Shown: piece after piece, positions 16,044 to 24,707 of the stretch
How positions within the stretch are numbered: position 1 is the first letter of the stretch
How the letters are laid out: each line of letters starts with the position of its first letter
Source: Neorhizobium galegae bv. orientalis str. HAMBI 540
GTDB lineage: Bacteria; Pseudomonadota; Alphaproteobacteria; Rhizobiales; Rhizobiaceae
Direction: 5' to 3'
DNA: 64,000 nt
Assembly: GCF_000731315.1 (NCBI RefSeq)
Contig: NZ_HG938353.1
Span: 4,282,001-4,346,000, forward strand
Notes under the pieces: model-generated
The model's input: the letters and a program-made list of their open reading frames with translations, nothing else
Told to the model about the DNA's origin: nothing
The model's database searches: none
Position numbers and translations under genes: made by a program

Positions 16044-17651
16044 ATGTCGTTTGCGGATCAGGCCGACCGAACGCTGGACATCCTGGCTCTGACGCCGGGC
16101 TGGCACCGGCTCAAGGAGCTCCGTGAGGATTGCGACGACGAGACGGTTGCCGCGATTATCGGGGAGGCGGCGAGTTTTGCCGAGGGCGTGCTGGCGCCGC
16201 TGAATGCGGTGGGCGACCGGATCGGTGCGAGGATGGTCGACGGCCGGGTGAGGACGCCGGATGGCTTTTCCGACGCCTTCCGGCAATATGCCGAGGCCGG
16301 CTGGCTCGGCATGGACGTGGCCGAGAAATTCGGCGGCCAGGCCGTGCCGCTGACATTGCATGCCGCCTGCGCGCCGCTGTTCGAGCGCGCCTGTGTGGCG
16401 CTAATGATGGCGGCAGGCTCGACCCGTGCCGCCGCGCATCTACTGGCCGAAGCCGCCGACGAGGCGACCGCGAACGAATGGGTGCCGAAGCTTAGCACCG
16501 GCGAATGGGCGGCGACGATCTGCATTTCCGAACCGGAAGCGGGTTCCGACGTCGGTCGGCTGCGCACCAAAGCCGAACTCAGCGATGGCGAATGGCTGAT
16601 CACCGGCCAGAAGATCTGGATCTCCTTCGGCGACCACGATATGGCGGATCGCATCGGCCACTGCCTACTCGCCCGCACTAACGACCAACCGGGCACGCGC
16701 GGCATCAGCCTGTTTCTCGTGCCGAACCTCATCGACGGCCGGGCGAACGGCGTTTCGGTCGACCGGATCGAGGAAAAGATGGGCCTGCACGGCTCACCCA
16801 CCTGCGCCATGCGGTTCGAGAGCGCCAGGGGCATCTTGCTCGGCAAGGAGGGGCGCGGCCTGCCGCAGCTTTTCACCATGATCGAGCTGATGCGGCTGCT
16901 CACCGGCTGCCAGGGGCTGGGCATCGCGTCGGCCGCGGCCGATATTGCCGAAGACTATGCAAAGGAGCGCTGCCAGGGCGGACGGCCGGACCAGCCGCCG
17001 GTGCCGATATCGAGCCATCCGGATGTGCAGCGCCAACTGCATGAGATCCGCAGCTCCACGGAAATCCTGCGCGCCGCCATTCTCGAACTTGCCACGACCA
17101 TGGATATCGCCCGGCTGGAGCCCGAGGCAGGGCTGGAGGATTTCACCGGCTGGATGCTGCCGCTGATCAAGAACTTTGGCGCGGCGGCGGGGTTCGAGAC
17201 GGCGAATGCGGCAATCCAGGTGCTCGGCGGCGTCGGTTACACCCAGGATTGGCCGCTCGAACAATATCTTCGCGACGCCCGCATCATGACCATCTATGAG
17301 GGCACGACGGGCATGCAGGCGCTGGATTTTTTGACCCGCCGCCTTTGGCGCGACGAGGGGCGGGGAGCCGCGCTTTTCCTCGAGAAGGCGCGCGACGAGA
17401 TCGACGCCTACATCGCCGAACACCCGGCGGAATCGGAACAGGCTCTCGCGGTCCTGGATGGTTTCGAGCGTTTGAGCGGGCGGATGACGGCGCTTCAGAG
17501 CGATCCGGATGCCGCCCTCTACCGAGCCAACAGCTATATGCGGGCCGCCTGGTCGGCAGTGTCCATATGGATGGCATTGCGGATCTCGGAAACAGGTGCG
17601 GTCCGGAGACTGGTTGCGGAATTTGATTTCCATAGCGCACGTTGCGGCTGA
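16044..17651 (+). CDS. Acyl-CoA dehydrogenase
   Basis: FAD enzyme inserting an alpha,beta double bond into an acyl-CoA. Family motifs: ICISEPEAGSD, ITGQKIWISFGDHD, EKMGLHGSPTCAM, GGVGYTQDWPLEQYLRDARI and IYEGTTGMQALD, the last containing the usual catalytic glutamate position. The 535 residues and extended C-terminal part resemble the DmdC-like long acyl-CoA dehydrogenases, though it is somewhat shorter than the roughly 590 common there. It follows the SDR by 6 bases. It could feed saturated phenylpropanoid-CoA (for example dihydroferuloyl-CoA) into the same route, widening substrates beyond unsaturated acids. Confidence 0.88.
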   Translation: MSFADQADRTLDILALTPGWHRLKELREDCDDETVAAIIGEAASFAEGVLAPLNAVGDRIGARMVDGRVRTPDGFSDAFRQYAEAGWLGMDVAEKFGGQAVPLTLHAACAPLFERACVALMMAAGSTRAAAHLLAEAADEATANEWVPKLSTGEWAATICISEPEAGSDVGRLRTKAELSDGEWLITGQKIWISFGDHDMADRIGHCLLARTNDQPGTRGISLFLVPNLIDGRANGVSVDRIEEKMGLHGSPTCAMRFESARGILLGKEGRGLPQLFTMIELMRLLTGCQGLGIASAAADIAEDYAKERCQGGRPDQPPVPISSHPDVQRQLHEIRSSTEILRAAILELATTMDIARLEPEAGLEDFTGWMLPLIKNFGAAAGFETANAAIQVLGGVGYTQDWPLEQYLRDARIMTIYEGTTGMQALDFLTRRLWRDEGRGAALFLEKARDEIDAYIAEHPAESEQALAVLDGFERLSGRMTALQSDPDAALYRANSYMRAAWSAVSIWMALRISETGAVRRLVAEFDFHSARCG

Positions 17652-17748
17652 TCCATTGAGGATGATCAGGCAAATAGGAAGCCGGCTGTGGAACGCGGCC
17701 GGAGTTGCGGAACCCCGGAAAATATGCGCGTGATACCGGCTCGGATTT

Positions 17749-17765
17749 TTTCTCGAAACGAGAAA
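17749..17765. promoter_or_regulatory. 17-bp palindrome at the lysR start (copy 1)
   Basis: TTTCTCGAAACGAGAAA is a perfect inverted repeat (7-base arms, 3-base centre) ending 4 bases before the lysR GTG. It contains the T-N11-A core of LysR boxes. A copy identical at 15 of 17 positions precedes the downstream operon at 18764-18780. The position over the ribosome site suggests autorepression. Confidence 0.6.
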
Positions 17766-17769
17766 GACA

Positions 17770-18678
17770 GTGAACATACTTCTCGATATCGGCGCATTCC
17801 TGGCGACCGCTCGCGCCGGCAGTTTTTCCGCCGCTGGCCGTGACTTAGGCGTCGCGACCTCGGTCATCACCAAGCGAGTCAAGCGGCTCGAAGAGCACCT
17901 CAATACCCAGCTTTTCGTGCGCACCACAAGACGATTGGCCCTGACGCTGGATGGCGAGCGGCTGAGGCCCCGTCTGCAGCTCCTGGTCGGTGAGATCGAG
18001 GAGACGCTGGCGACGCCGAATACCCACGAACTGGGGCTGACAGGTTCGCTGCGCATCAAGGCGCCGACAACGCTGACCTCGATGTTCTTCGGCGATATCT
18101 GCGCCGCGTTCCAGGCCGCCAATCCGCGGGTGAAGATGGAGATCGTGCTGATCGACCGTTCGGTCAATCCGCTCGAGGAGGGGTTCGACGTAGCGATCGG
18201 CGCGCTGCCTCAATCCTACGCTTATGTGATCGACCACCCGCTTTGCCCTTATCCACGCGTTCTCTGCGCATCGCGAGACTATCTGGCAAGCCGCAAGCGG
18301 CCGAAGACGCCCACCGAACTCGTCGGCCACGAATGCATCACCTTCCACACGATCGGCACGACCTGGACCTTCCAGATGGAGACGAGCACGATCAACGTGG
18401 AGATCACCTCGAATTTCACGGCCAACGATAGCCGGGTCCTGCTCGCGGCTGCCCGGCAGGGATTGGGACTGGCGATCCTGCCGAGATTCCTTGCGCAGTC
18501 GGATCTCGATAGCGGCGCGCTTGAAGAGGTGATGCCGGAGTTTCCGGTCGAGCCGCTCTGGGTGAAGGCGTCCGTGCCCAGGATCAAGATGAACAAGGTC
18601 GTGGTGTCCGAGTTCATATCCTACGTGCAGAAGCGGTTTTCGGAAGGGGTGCCGGATCAGGTCATTCCGATGTTCTGA
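17770..18678 (+). CDS. LysR-family transcriptional regulator
   Basis: Regulator with N-terminal winged helix (GSFSAAGRDLGVATSVITKRVKRLE, residues about 15-40) and a C-terminal effector-binding domain; 302 residues, normal length. It starts at a GTG, preceded by GAGAAAG. It stands at the head of the FAD oxidoreductase/aconitase-X operon on the same strand, separated from it by 197 bases. The matched palindromes before this gene and before the operon indicate that it controls both. The effector is unknown, probably the operon's substrate or an intermediate. Confidence 0.9.
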   Translation: MNILLDIGAFLATARAGSFSAAGRDLGVATSVITKRVKRLEEHLNTQLFVRTTRRLALTLDGERLRPRLQLLVGEIEETLATPNTHELGLTGSLRIKAPTTLTSMFFGDICAAFQAANPRVKMEIVLIDRSVNPLEEGFDVAIGALPQSYAYVIDHPLCPYPRVLCASRDYLASRKRPKTPTELVGHECITFHTIGTTWTFQMETSTINVEITSNFTANDSRVLLAAARQGLGLAILPRFLAQSDLDSGALEEVMPEFPVEPLWVKASVPRIKMNKVVVSEFISYVQKRFSEGVPDQVIPMF

Positions 18679-18763
18679 GAAAATCCGAATGCATCCGCAG
18701 CTTTCCGCCTTTCGCGCTCGCCATTTCGCTAGACACCAAACCGCTAAAATCTTCGGCTGGACC

Positions 18764-18780
18764 TTTCTCAAAACAAGAAA
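18764..18780. promoter_or_regulatory. 17-bp palindrome upstream of the aconitase-X operon (copy 2)
   Basis: TTTCTCAAAACAAGAAA matches 15 of 17 bases of the palindrome at 17749-17765; the outer five bases on each side remain perfectly paired. It lies 95 bases before the FAD oxidoreductase start, where an activator-type LysR site would sit. The remaining spacer (18679-18875) shows no other clear signal. Confidence 0.6.
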
Positions 18781-18875
18781 GCTGATCGCATCACTTGCCG
18801 GGTTCAAGGTGAGGCGGCTTGAGTTACGATCATCTCCAAAGCGCCGGGAGGGCGCAGGTTCTACGGGAGGGTTCG

Positions 18876-20213
18876 ATGGCGGAAACGCTGAGCAGGGAAA
18901 CGCGGATCGTCCGGCGCGAGAAATCGGCGCCGTTCCGCAAGCTCAAGGCGGATATCTGTGTCGTAGGCGCCGGGATCGCCGGCATTTCCGCAGCACTCGA
19001 AGCCGCGAGACTGGGCCGCAAGGTAGTCATCGTCGATGGCCAGGCGGCGCTCGGCGGACAAGCGGTCAATTCGATCATCGCCACGTTCTGCGGCCTGTTT
19101 TCGAACGGCACGCATGGCTACCAGTTTACCTATGGGGTCGCCGACAGGCTGCTCGCCCATCTCGAAAGCCAGGACCGGTCGATCTATTACCGCCACGGGC
19201 CGAACACCACGGTCGTCTATTACGACGAAGTGGTCCTCGGCCGCTGGATGGAGAGTAGCATTCTGGACGCCGGCATCGAGGTCGTGCTCGGTGCGCAGAT
19301 CCTCGACGTGCATGTCGAAGGCCGCCGCGTCGTCCAGACCGATTTCATGACCCGTTATGGCGGCGTCTCGATCGAGGCGACCGGCTGGGTGGAGGCGAGC
19401 GGCGACGCGGCACTCGTCTGGCAGGCCGGTTTTGCCTGCCGTCAGCCGGAAAAGGGCGGCGTCTTCGGTACGCAGATGGTGGTGCTGGAAAACATCGACG
19501 AAGCCAAACAGCCGACCCGCTACGAGATCGGCGACCGGATGAAGGAAAAGGCGGCAAGCTACGGCCTGCTGCGCCGCGAAGGCCTCGGCTTCACCATTCC
19601 CGGTCGCGGCATTGCCGCCATGAACATGACCCATGTGGAAACCCCGCTCGATCCGGTAGAGGCCTCGAAAAAGGCGCTGGAAGGCAAGGACCAGGCGGCC
19701 CGCGCCGTGGAATTCCTGAAGACGGAATTTCCGGAATGTTTCGGCAATGCCCGCATCCGCTCCTTCGGCCTGCCGGGCATCCGCCAGACCCGCTGGATCG
19801 CCGGCAGCCATCACCTGACGGTCGACGAGATCAAGGCCGGCACCAGGTTCGACGACGCTGTTGCCCGCACCGCCTGGCCGATCGAGCTGCATGACCACGG
19901 CGACGGCCACCACTGGATCACCTTCGACGAAGAGCATGCCCACTACATTCCGCTTGGCAGCCTGACGCCGGACGAATGCGACAATATCGCCGCCGCCGGC
20001 CGCTGCGTCGATGCGGATTCCGCGGCCCTGTCGAGCATCCGCGTCATGGGGCCATGCATCGCCATGGGCATGGCCGCCGCCAACGCGCTCGACCTTGCCG
20101 GAACCGGCAGCGTGCACCAGATCGATCGCGATGCATTGTGCGAGCGGGTTTCCGACAACGTCGAAAAGAAGCATTATCGGTGGACGGGTGCGGAAACGCG
20201 CGCCGCATCGTGA
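18876..20213 (+). CDS. FAD-dependent oxidoreductase (FAD_oxidored family)
   Basis: Flavoprotein with an N-terminal dinucleotide fold (VVGAGIAGISAA, then KVVIVD) and a later FAD-binding stretch near IRVMGPCIAMG. It resembles the FAD_oxidored group of uncharacterised dehydrogenases. GGGAGG at 18865-18870, 5 bases from the ATG at 18876, fixes the start; a longer reading from 18819 lacks such support. 445 residues, no signal peptide. First gene of the operon and 10 bases from the aconitase-X large subunit, so it should oxidise the substrate or product of that dehydratase. The substrate is unknown. Confidence 0.82.
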   Translation: MAETLSRETRIVRREKSAPFRKLKADICVVGAGIAGISAALEAARLGRKVVIVDGQAALGGQAVNSIIATFCGLFSNGTHGYQFTYGVADRLLAHLESQDRSIYYRHGPNTTVVYYDEVVLGRWMESSILDAGIEVVLGAQILDVHVEGRRVVQTDFMTRYGGVSIEATGWVEASGDAALVWQAGFACRQPEKGGVFGTQMVVLENIDEAKQPTRYEIGDRMKEKAASYGLLRREGLGFTIPGRGIAAMNMTHVETPLDPVEASKKALEGKDQAARAVEFLKTEFPECFGNARIRSFGLPGIRQTRWIAGSHHLTVDEIKAGTRFDDAVARTAWPIELHDHGDGHHWITFDEEHAHYIPLGSLTPDECDNIAAAGRCVDADSAALSSIRVMGPCIAMGMAAANALDLAGTGSVHQIDRDALCERVSDNVEKKHYRWTGAETRAAS

Positions 20214-20223
20214 GGAGGATGCG

Positions 20224-21495
20224 ATGAACCTGACGGATCACGAAAAGGCCATGTATGACGGCGAGCAAGGCCGCGCCAAGGCGCGCGCCATGGACCTGCT
20301 CGTTCGTTATGGCGAAGCGCTCGGCGCCGAACGGCTGGTCGAGACCAACAATGTCGCCGGCGCCTTCAACGCCTCGACGCCCTCTGTGCAGGCGATCGCC
20401 GAAAAGGGCATGGAACACGTCTATTCCGAACTGAACCTCGACAGCGACGAAGTCGTGGATGTGCCGCATATGGTGGCGCATACCTGTCAGTTGATCACCG
20501 GCATCGACAACGACAACTGGGAACTGCAGGGCGTCGACAAGGCGCTGGTGGACATGCAGCGCGCCAATGAGAAGTACCTGGGGCGACGCGGCGTCAACAT
20601 GTTCGCCACCTGCACGCCCTATCAGGTGGGCAACGTGCCGGTGAAGGGAGAACACTGCGCCTGGATGGAATCGTCCGCCGTCATCTACTGCAACTCGGTT
20701 CTCGGCGCCCGCACCAATGTCGAGGGCAAGGAAAGCACCGGCGCCGCGGCGCTCACCGGCCGCATTCCCTATTGGGGTTTCCACATCACCGAAAACCGCC
20801 GCGGCACCCATCTGGTCGAGCTCGATATCGAGGTCGACGACATGATGGATTGGGGCCTCCTCGGTTATTACATCGGCGAAGTGATCGGCGAGGAAATCCC
20901 GGTCCTGAAGCGCACGGGCCGCCAGCCCGACCTCATCAAGCTCAAGCATTTTGGCGCAGCCGCCGCTTCGTCCGGCGGTGTCGAGATGTATCATATCCCC
21001 GGCATCACCCCGGAAGCGGATTCGATCGAAGAAGCCTTCGGCGGCCGCAAGGTCAAGGGCACGTTCCGCTACGGTGCCAAGGAACGCCGCGAGACCTATG
21101 AGAAGTTGCAGAGCTCGACCGAGAAAAAAGTCGATTTCATCATGCTCGGCTGTCCGCACAACTCCATCGACCAGATGGCGCTGATCGCCCACATGCTGGA
21201 GGATAAGAAGATCCATTCGGATGTGCAGCTCTGGGTGCACACACCGCGGGCGATCAAGCAGGTCGCCGAGCGCAACGGCTATATCGACGTCATCCGCGAA
21301 GCCGGCGGGGTCGTGATGAGCGACACCTGTCCCGCCATTTCCCGCCGTCTGCCGGCGGGGACGAAGGTCATCGCCACGGATTCCGCCAAGCAGGCGCATT
21401 ACCTGCCGGCGATCACCGGCGTGCAGGGATGGTTCGGCTCGGTCAGCGATTGCGTCGATGCCGCCTTGACCGGCCAGTGGAACGGGAGGGTCTGA
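20224..21495 (+). CDS. Aconitase X catalytic (large) subunit
   Basis: Iron-sulfur dehydratase subunit of the AcnX (DUF521) family. Known bacterial members dehydrate cis-3-hydroxy-L-proline; archaeal ones act on mevalonate 5-phosphate. Candidate cluster ligands are C130, C145, C156, C310 (MLGCPHNS) and C369 (SDTCPAIS). GAGGAGG at 20212-20218 supports the ATG at 20224; the same frame is open upstream inside the previous gene and is not used. 423 residues. Its stop overlaps the small subunit start by one base (TGATG). No proline racemase or pyrroline-carboxylate reductase lies nearby, so the substrate may differ from hydroxyproline. Confidence 0.88.
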   Translation: MNLTDHEKAMYDGEQGRAKARAMDLLVRYGEALGAERLVETNNVAGAFNASTPSVQAIAEKGMEHVYSELNLDSDEVVDVPHMVAHTCQLITGIDNDNWELQGVDKALVDMQRANEKYLGRRGVNMFATCTPYQVGNVPVKGEHCAWMESSAVIYCNSVLGARTNVEGKESTGAAALTGRIPYWGFHITENRRGTHLVELDIEVDDMMDWGLLGYYIGEVIGEEIPVLKRTGRQPDLIKLKHFGAAAASSGGVEMYHIPGITPEADSIEEAFGGRKVKGTFRYGAKERRETYEKLQSSTEKKVDFIMLGCPHNSIDQMALIAHMLEDKKIHSDVQLWVHTPRAIKQVAERNGYIDVIREAGGVVMSDTCPAISRRLPAGTKVIATDSAKQAHYLPAITGVQGWFGSVSDCVDAALTGQWNGRV

Positions 21496-21935
21496 TGGAT
21501 ATCTCGACGGAAACCAAACCGGAAATCATCGAACTCAACGGCCGCAAGGTGGTGGCCGGCCGCGCCGAAGGCGAGGCGCTTGTTACAACCGAGACGATCT
21601 CTGGCTGGGGCGGCATCAACGAGCGCACCGGCACGGTCATCGAGCGCCGGCATGAAATGCGCGGCGTCTCCTTCGCCGGCAAGATTCTGGTTTTCCCCGG
21701 TGCCAAGGGCTCGTCCGGCTGGTCGGCCTATTTCCATATGACCCGATTGAACGGCGTGCAGCCAGCGGCGATGATCTTTACGCGGATGACCACCAAGATC
21801 GCCCTCGGCGCCGTCGTCACCCGCGTTCCGGCGATCACCGAGCTCGACCAGGACCCGCTTTCGGTGATCGAGACCGGCGACTGGGTGGTTGTCGATGCCG
21901 ATGCCGGCACGGTGACCGTGACCAAAAAATCCTGA
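21495..21935 (+). CDS. Aconitase X swivel-domain (small) subunit
   Basis: DUF126 partner of the large subunit, 146 residues, carrying the swivel domain that closes over the active site. The conserved serine-rich loop GAKGSSGWSAYF (around residues 69-80) holds the likely catalytic serine. GGGAGGG at 21484-21490 precedes the ATG. Being a separate gene immediately after the large subunit marks the split, two-subunit type. An upstream in-frame GTG at 21429 lies inside the large subunit and is rejected. Confidence 0.88.
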   Translation: MDISTETKPEIIELNGRKVVAGRAEGEALVTTETISGWGGINERTGTVIERRHEMRGVSFAGKILVFPGAKGSSGWSAYFHMTRLNGVQPAAMIFTRMTTKIALGAVVTRVPAITELDQDPLSVIETGDWVVVDADAGTVTVTKKS

Positions 21936-22025
21936 AAGTGATATTCGCTCTTAGGAGCCTGCCACTCGACGGCCATGCCGATAGCCGACTATAAGATTCG
22001 GCGAAACGGATAAGGAGGAGTGGAC

Positions 22026-22766
22026 ATGTCGAAAGTAGCGATCGTAACCGGCGCGGGCTCGGGCGTTGGCAGGGCCGTCGCCATCGGGCTTCTGAACGCA
22101 GGTTATCGGACCGTGCTTGCCGGCCGGCGCGAGAGCGAGCTGCGGGGAACTGCGGAACTGGCCGGCGGTGAGTCGCTGGTGGTGCCGACCGACGTCACCG
22201 ATCCGGCCGCCGTGGAGGCCTTGTTTGCGGCGACGGAAAAGGCCTATGGCCGCCTTGATCTTCTGTTCAACAATGCCGGACGTGGCACGCCGGCCGTTCC
22301 GATCGACGAATTGCCGCTTGAAACCTGGCGGGCGGTCATCGATCTCAACCTCAACGGCGCCTTCTATTGCGCCCGGGCGGCCTTCGGAATGATGCGGCGG
22401 CAAAACCCCGGCGGCGGGCGGATCATCAACAATGGTTCGATCTCGGCGCACGTGCCGCGTCCTTTCCAGGCCGCCTATACCGCCACCAAACACGCCATTA
22501 CCGGCCTGACGCGTCAGATCGCGCTCGATGGGCGGCCGCTGAACATCGTCTGCGGCCAGGTGGATATCGGGAATGCCGACACGCCGATGACGGTGCGAAT
22601 GAAGGAAGGCGCGCTGCAGGCAGACCTTACGACTGCCGTGGAACCGGTCATGGACCCGAAACACGTGGCTGATGCGGTGCTCTATATGGACGGATTGCCT
22701 TTGGAGGCCAATGTCCTGTTCATGACGGTGATGGCAAACGGCATGCCCTACGCCGGCCGCGGCTGA
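22026..22766 (+). CDS. SDR-family oxidoreductase
   Basis: NAD(P)-dependent short-chain dehydrogenase of 246 residues. [19 protein letters not shown] and active-site YTATKHA are visible. AAGGAGGAG ends 5 bases before the ATG at 22026; a GTG at 22020 overlaps that ribosome site and is less likely. 90 bases separate it from the aconitase-X small subunit with no terminator seen, so it probably belongs to the same operon. It may reduce or oxidise an intermediate linked to the dehydratase; the substrate is unknown. Confidence 0.85.
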   Translation: MSKVAIVTGAGSGVGRAVAIGLLNAGYRTVLAGRRESELRGTAELAGGESLVVPTDVTDPAAVEALFAATEKAYGRLDLLFNNAGRGTPAVPIDELPLETWRAVIDLNLNGAFYCARAAFGMMRRQNPGGGRIINNGSISAHVPRPFQAAYTATKHAITGLTRQIALDGRPLNIVCGQVDIGNADTPMTVRMKEGALQADLTTAVEPVMDPKHVADAVLYMDGLPLEANVLFMTVMANGMPYAGRG

Positions 22767-22839
22767 GATCGGCCGCCGGCCGCCTTGATCTTGCCCGGAA
22801 GCTCGCCCAGCGTCAGAAATAATCGGAAGGAAACATCCC

Positions 22840-23886
22840 ATGCAGCAGGCACTGGTGCTTGAGAAAAAAGGCGTCCTCTCGTTGAGGGAAATCGATCTTC
22901 CGACCGACGTCGGGCCGGGCGACGTGAAGATCGCCATCGATACGGTCGGCGTCTGCGGCAGCGACGTTCACTATTACACCCACGGCGCGATCGGGCCCTT
23001 TGTTCTGCGCGAGCCGATGGTGCTCGGCCACGAAGCGGCCGGCATCGTCGTCGAAGTCGGCAGCGAGGTGAAGACCTTGAAGGTTGGTGACCGCGTCTGC
23101 ATGGAGCCCGGCGTACCGAACCTTTCGTCCCGCGCGTCCAAGCTAGGTCTCTACAACGTCGATCCGGACGTCCGTTTCTGGGCGACGCCGCCGATCCACG
23201 GGGTGCTGACGCCGGAAGTCATCCATCCTGCAGCCTTTACCTACAGGCTGCCGGACAATGTCTCCTTTGCCGAAGGCGCCATGGTCGAACCGTTTGCGAT
23301 CGGCATGCAGGCCGCGAGCCGCGCCCGCATCCAGCCCGGCGATGTCGGTGCGGTCATCGGTGCCGGCCCGATCGGCATCATGGTGGCGCTGGCAGCACTT
23401 GCCGGCGGTTGCGCCCGCGTGTTCATTTCGGATCTGAGCCCCGACAAGCTGAAGATCGCCGGCCAGTATCCGGGCATCATCCCCGTCAACATCACCGAAC
23501 GGCCGTTCGCGGAAGTCATCGCCGAGCAGACCGGCGGCTGGGGCGCGGATGTGGTGTTCGAAGCGAGCGGCAGCCCGAGGGCCTATGCCGGCATGTTGGA
23601 CCTGGTGCGGCCCGGCGGCGCCTTCGTGCTGGTCGGCCTGCCGGTCGAGCCGGTGCCGTTGGATGTCGCAAGCGCCATCTCCAAGGAGGTTCGCTTCGAG
23701 ACCGTGTTCCGTTACGCCAACATCTTCGACCGGGCGCTGGAACTGATCGCCTCGGGCAAGATCGACCTGAAGCCGCTGATCACCGGCGTCTTCGATTTCA
23801 AGGATTCGATCAAGGCCTTCGAGCGGGCCGCAGCCGGACATCCATCGGACGTCAAGCTGCAGATCGTGCTGAGCGGCAAGGCCTGA
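22840..23886 (+). CDS. Zinc-dependent alcohol dehydrogenase, xylitol/sorbitol dehydrogenase-like
   Basis: Medium-chain dehydrogenase of 348 residues. Catalytic zinc ligands appear in [10 protein letters not shown] and GHEAAG, with the glutamate of MVEPFAIG. The structural-zinc cysteine cluster is absent ([22 protein letters not shown]), as in mammalian sorbitol dehydrogenase and bacterial xylitol dehydrogenases. The NAD-binding GAGPIGIM follows. Last gene of the operon; its stop abuts the stop of the convergent parA-like gene with no gap. It suggests the pathway handles a polyol or sugar-acid-like substrate. Confidence 0.87.
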   Translation: MQQALVLEKKGVLSLREIDLPTDVGPGDVKIAIDTVGVCGSDVHYYTHGAIGPFVLREPMVLGHEAAGIVVEVGSEVKTLKVGDRVCMEPGVPNLSSRASKLGLYNVDPDVRFWATPPIHGVLTPEVIHPAAFTYRLPDNVSFAEGAMVEPFAIGMQAASRARIQPGDVGAVIGAGPIGIMVALAALAGGCARVFISDLSPDKLKIAGQYPGIIPVNITERPFAEVIAEQTGGWGADVVFEASGSPRAYAGMLDLVRPGGAFVLVGLPVEPVPLDVASAISKEVRFETVFRYANIFDRALELIASGKIDLKPLITGVFDFKDSIKAFERAAAGHPSDVKLQIVLSGKA

Positions 23887-24591
23887 TCAGGCGGCGCGGG
23901 TAAAGCGCTTCGAAAGCGATGCCGGCTTGTGAAGCGGCACGCGGCGGAGCATTTCGAGCGCGAACAGGCGGGCGTTCTGCCGGGCCTTGTCGAGATTGCT
24001 GATGCGGTTTTCGTCCATCGTGTAGAGCGTGCCGCCGAGATCGAAGATGTCGCGGAAAGCGGCGCGTTCGATGATCGGCGTGTCCAGCACTTCGACCTTG
24101 CGCTCGGCAAGCAGCATCTTCACCGCCAGCAGCGCACGGGTGGTGACCATCGAGTTGACGCGGGTCAGAACGACCGAGTGCGGCACGTGAAGATTGGCTT
24201 TTTCTTCGAGATAGCGCAGCAGTTCGAGCACGTTTGCACCGCCCTGGGCATCCATGGCGCAGCCCTGGATCGGGATCAGCACGTGGTCGGAGAGGCCGAT
24301 CGCCTTGGCGAGCAGCGGGCTCTGCGCGCCGGGGAGGTCGAGCACGAAATAATCGGTCTTGTGGCGGTTTTCAGAAATATGCCGGTCGATCGAGGCCTGC
24401 GTCACGTAGGAAATAACGTTGAGCTTGTCGTTTTGCGGCGAGAGCATGTGCCAGCGGGTGATCCAGTATTGCGGATCGGCATCCAGGATCGTGACGCGGT
24501 AGCCTTGCTCAACGAGTTCGGTCGCAAGAAGGAGCACAGCGGTGGTCTTGCCCGCTCCGCCCTTGGTGTTGGCAAAGGTAATGACTGGCAT
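23887..24591 (-). CDS. ParA/MinD-family ATPase near the chemosensory operon
   Basis: Deviant Walker A ATPase: NTKGGAGKTT with signature lysine K10 and K15, ILDADPQ, and VLDLPGAQSP. 234 residues, no ParB or DNA-binding domain beside it, so it is an orphan ParA. It lies 116 bases downstream of cheB on the same strand. ParA homologues encoded with che genes (PpfA of Rhodobacter sphaeroides, ParC of Vibrio) distribute chemoreceptor clusters in the cell. A similar role here is inferred from position only; general plasmid or cargo partitioning is the alternative. Confidence 0.85.
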   Translation of the reverse strand: MPVITFANTKGGAGKTTAVLLLATELVEQGYRVTILDADPQYWITRWHMLSPQNDKLNVISYVTQASIDRHISENRHKTDYFVLDLPGAQSPLLAKAIGLSDHVLIPIQGCAMDAQGGANVLELLRYLEEKANLHVPHSVVLTRVNSMVTTRALLAVKMLLAERKVEVLDTPIIERAAFRDIFDLGGTLYTMDENRISNLDKARQNARLFALEMLRRVPLHKPASLSKRFTRAA

Positions 24592-24707
24592 CTTGGGTCC
24601 CTGTCCGGCTACGAGCGTAAGATTGCTCTCTCACCGCACCCTCATGATGCGTTGCCCCATTCTTGCCAAACATGGTTAACGAGACGTGAAAAATCCGTTG
24701 CCAGATC

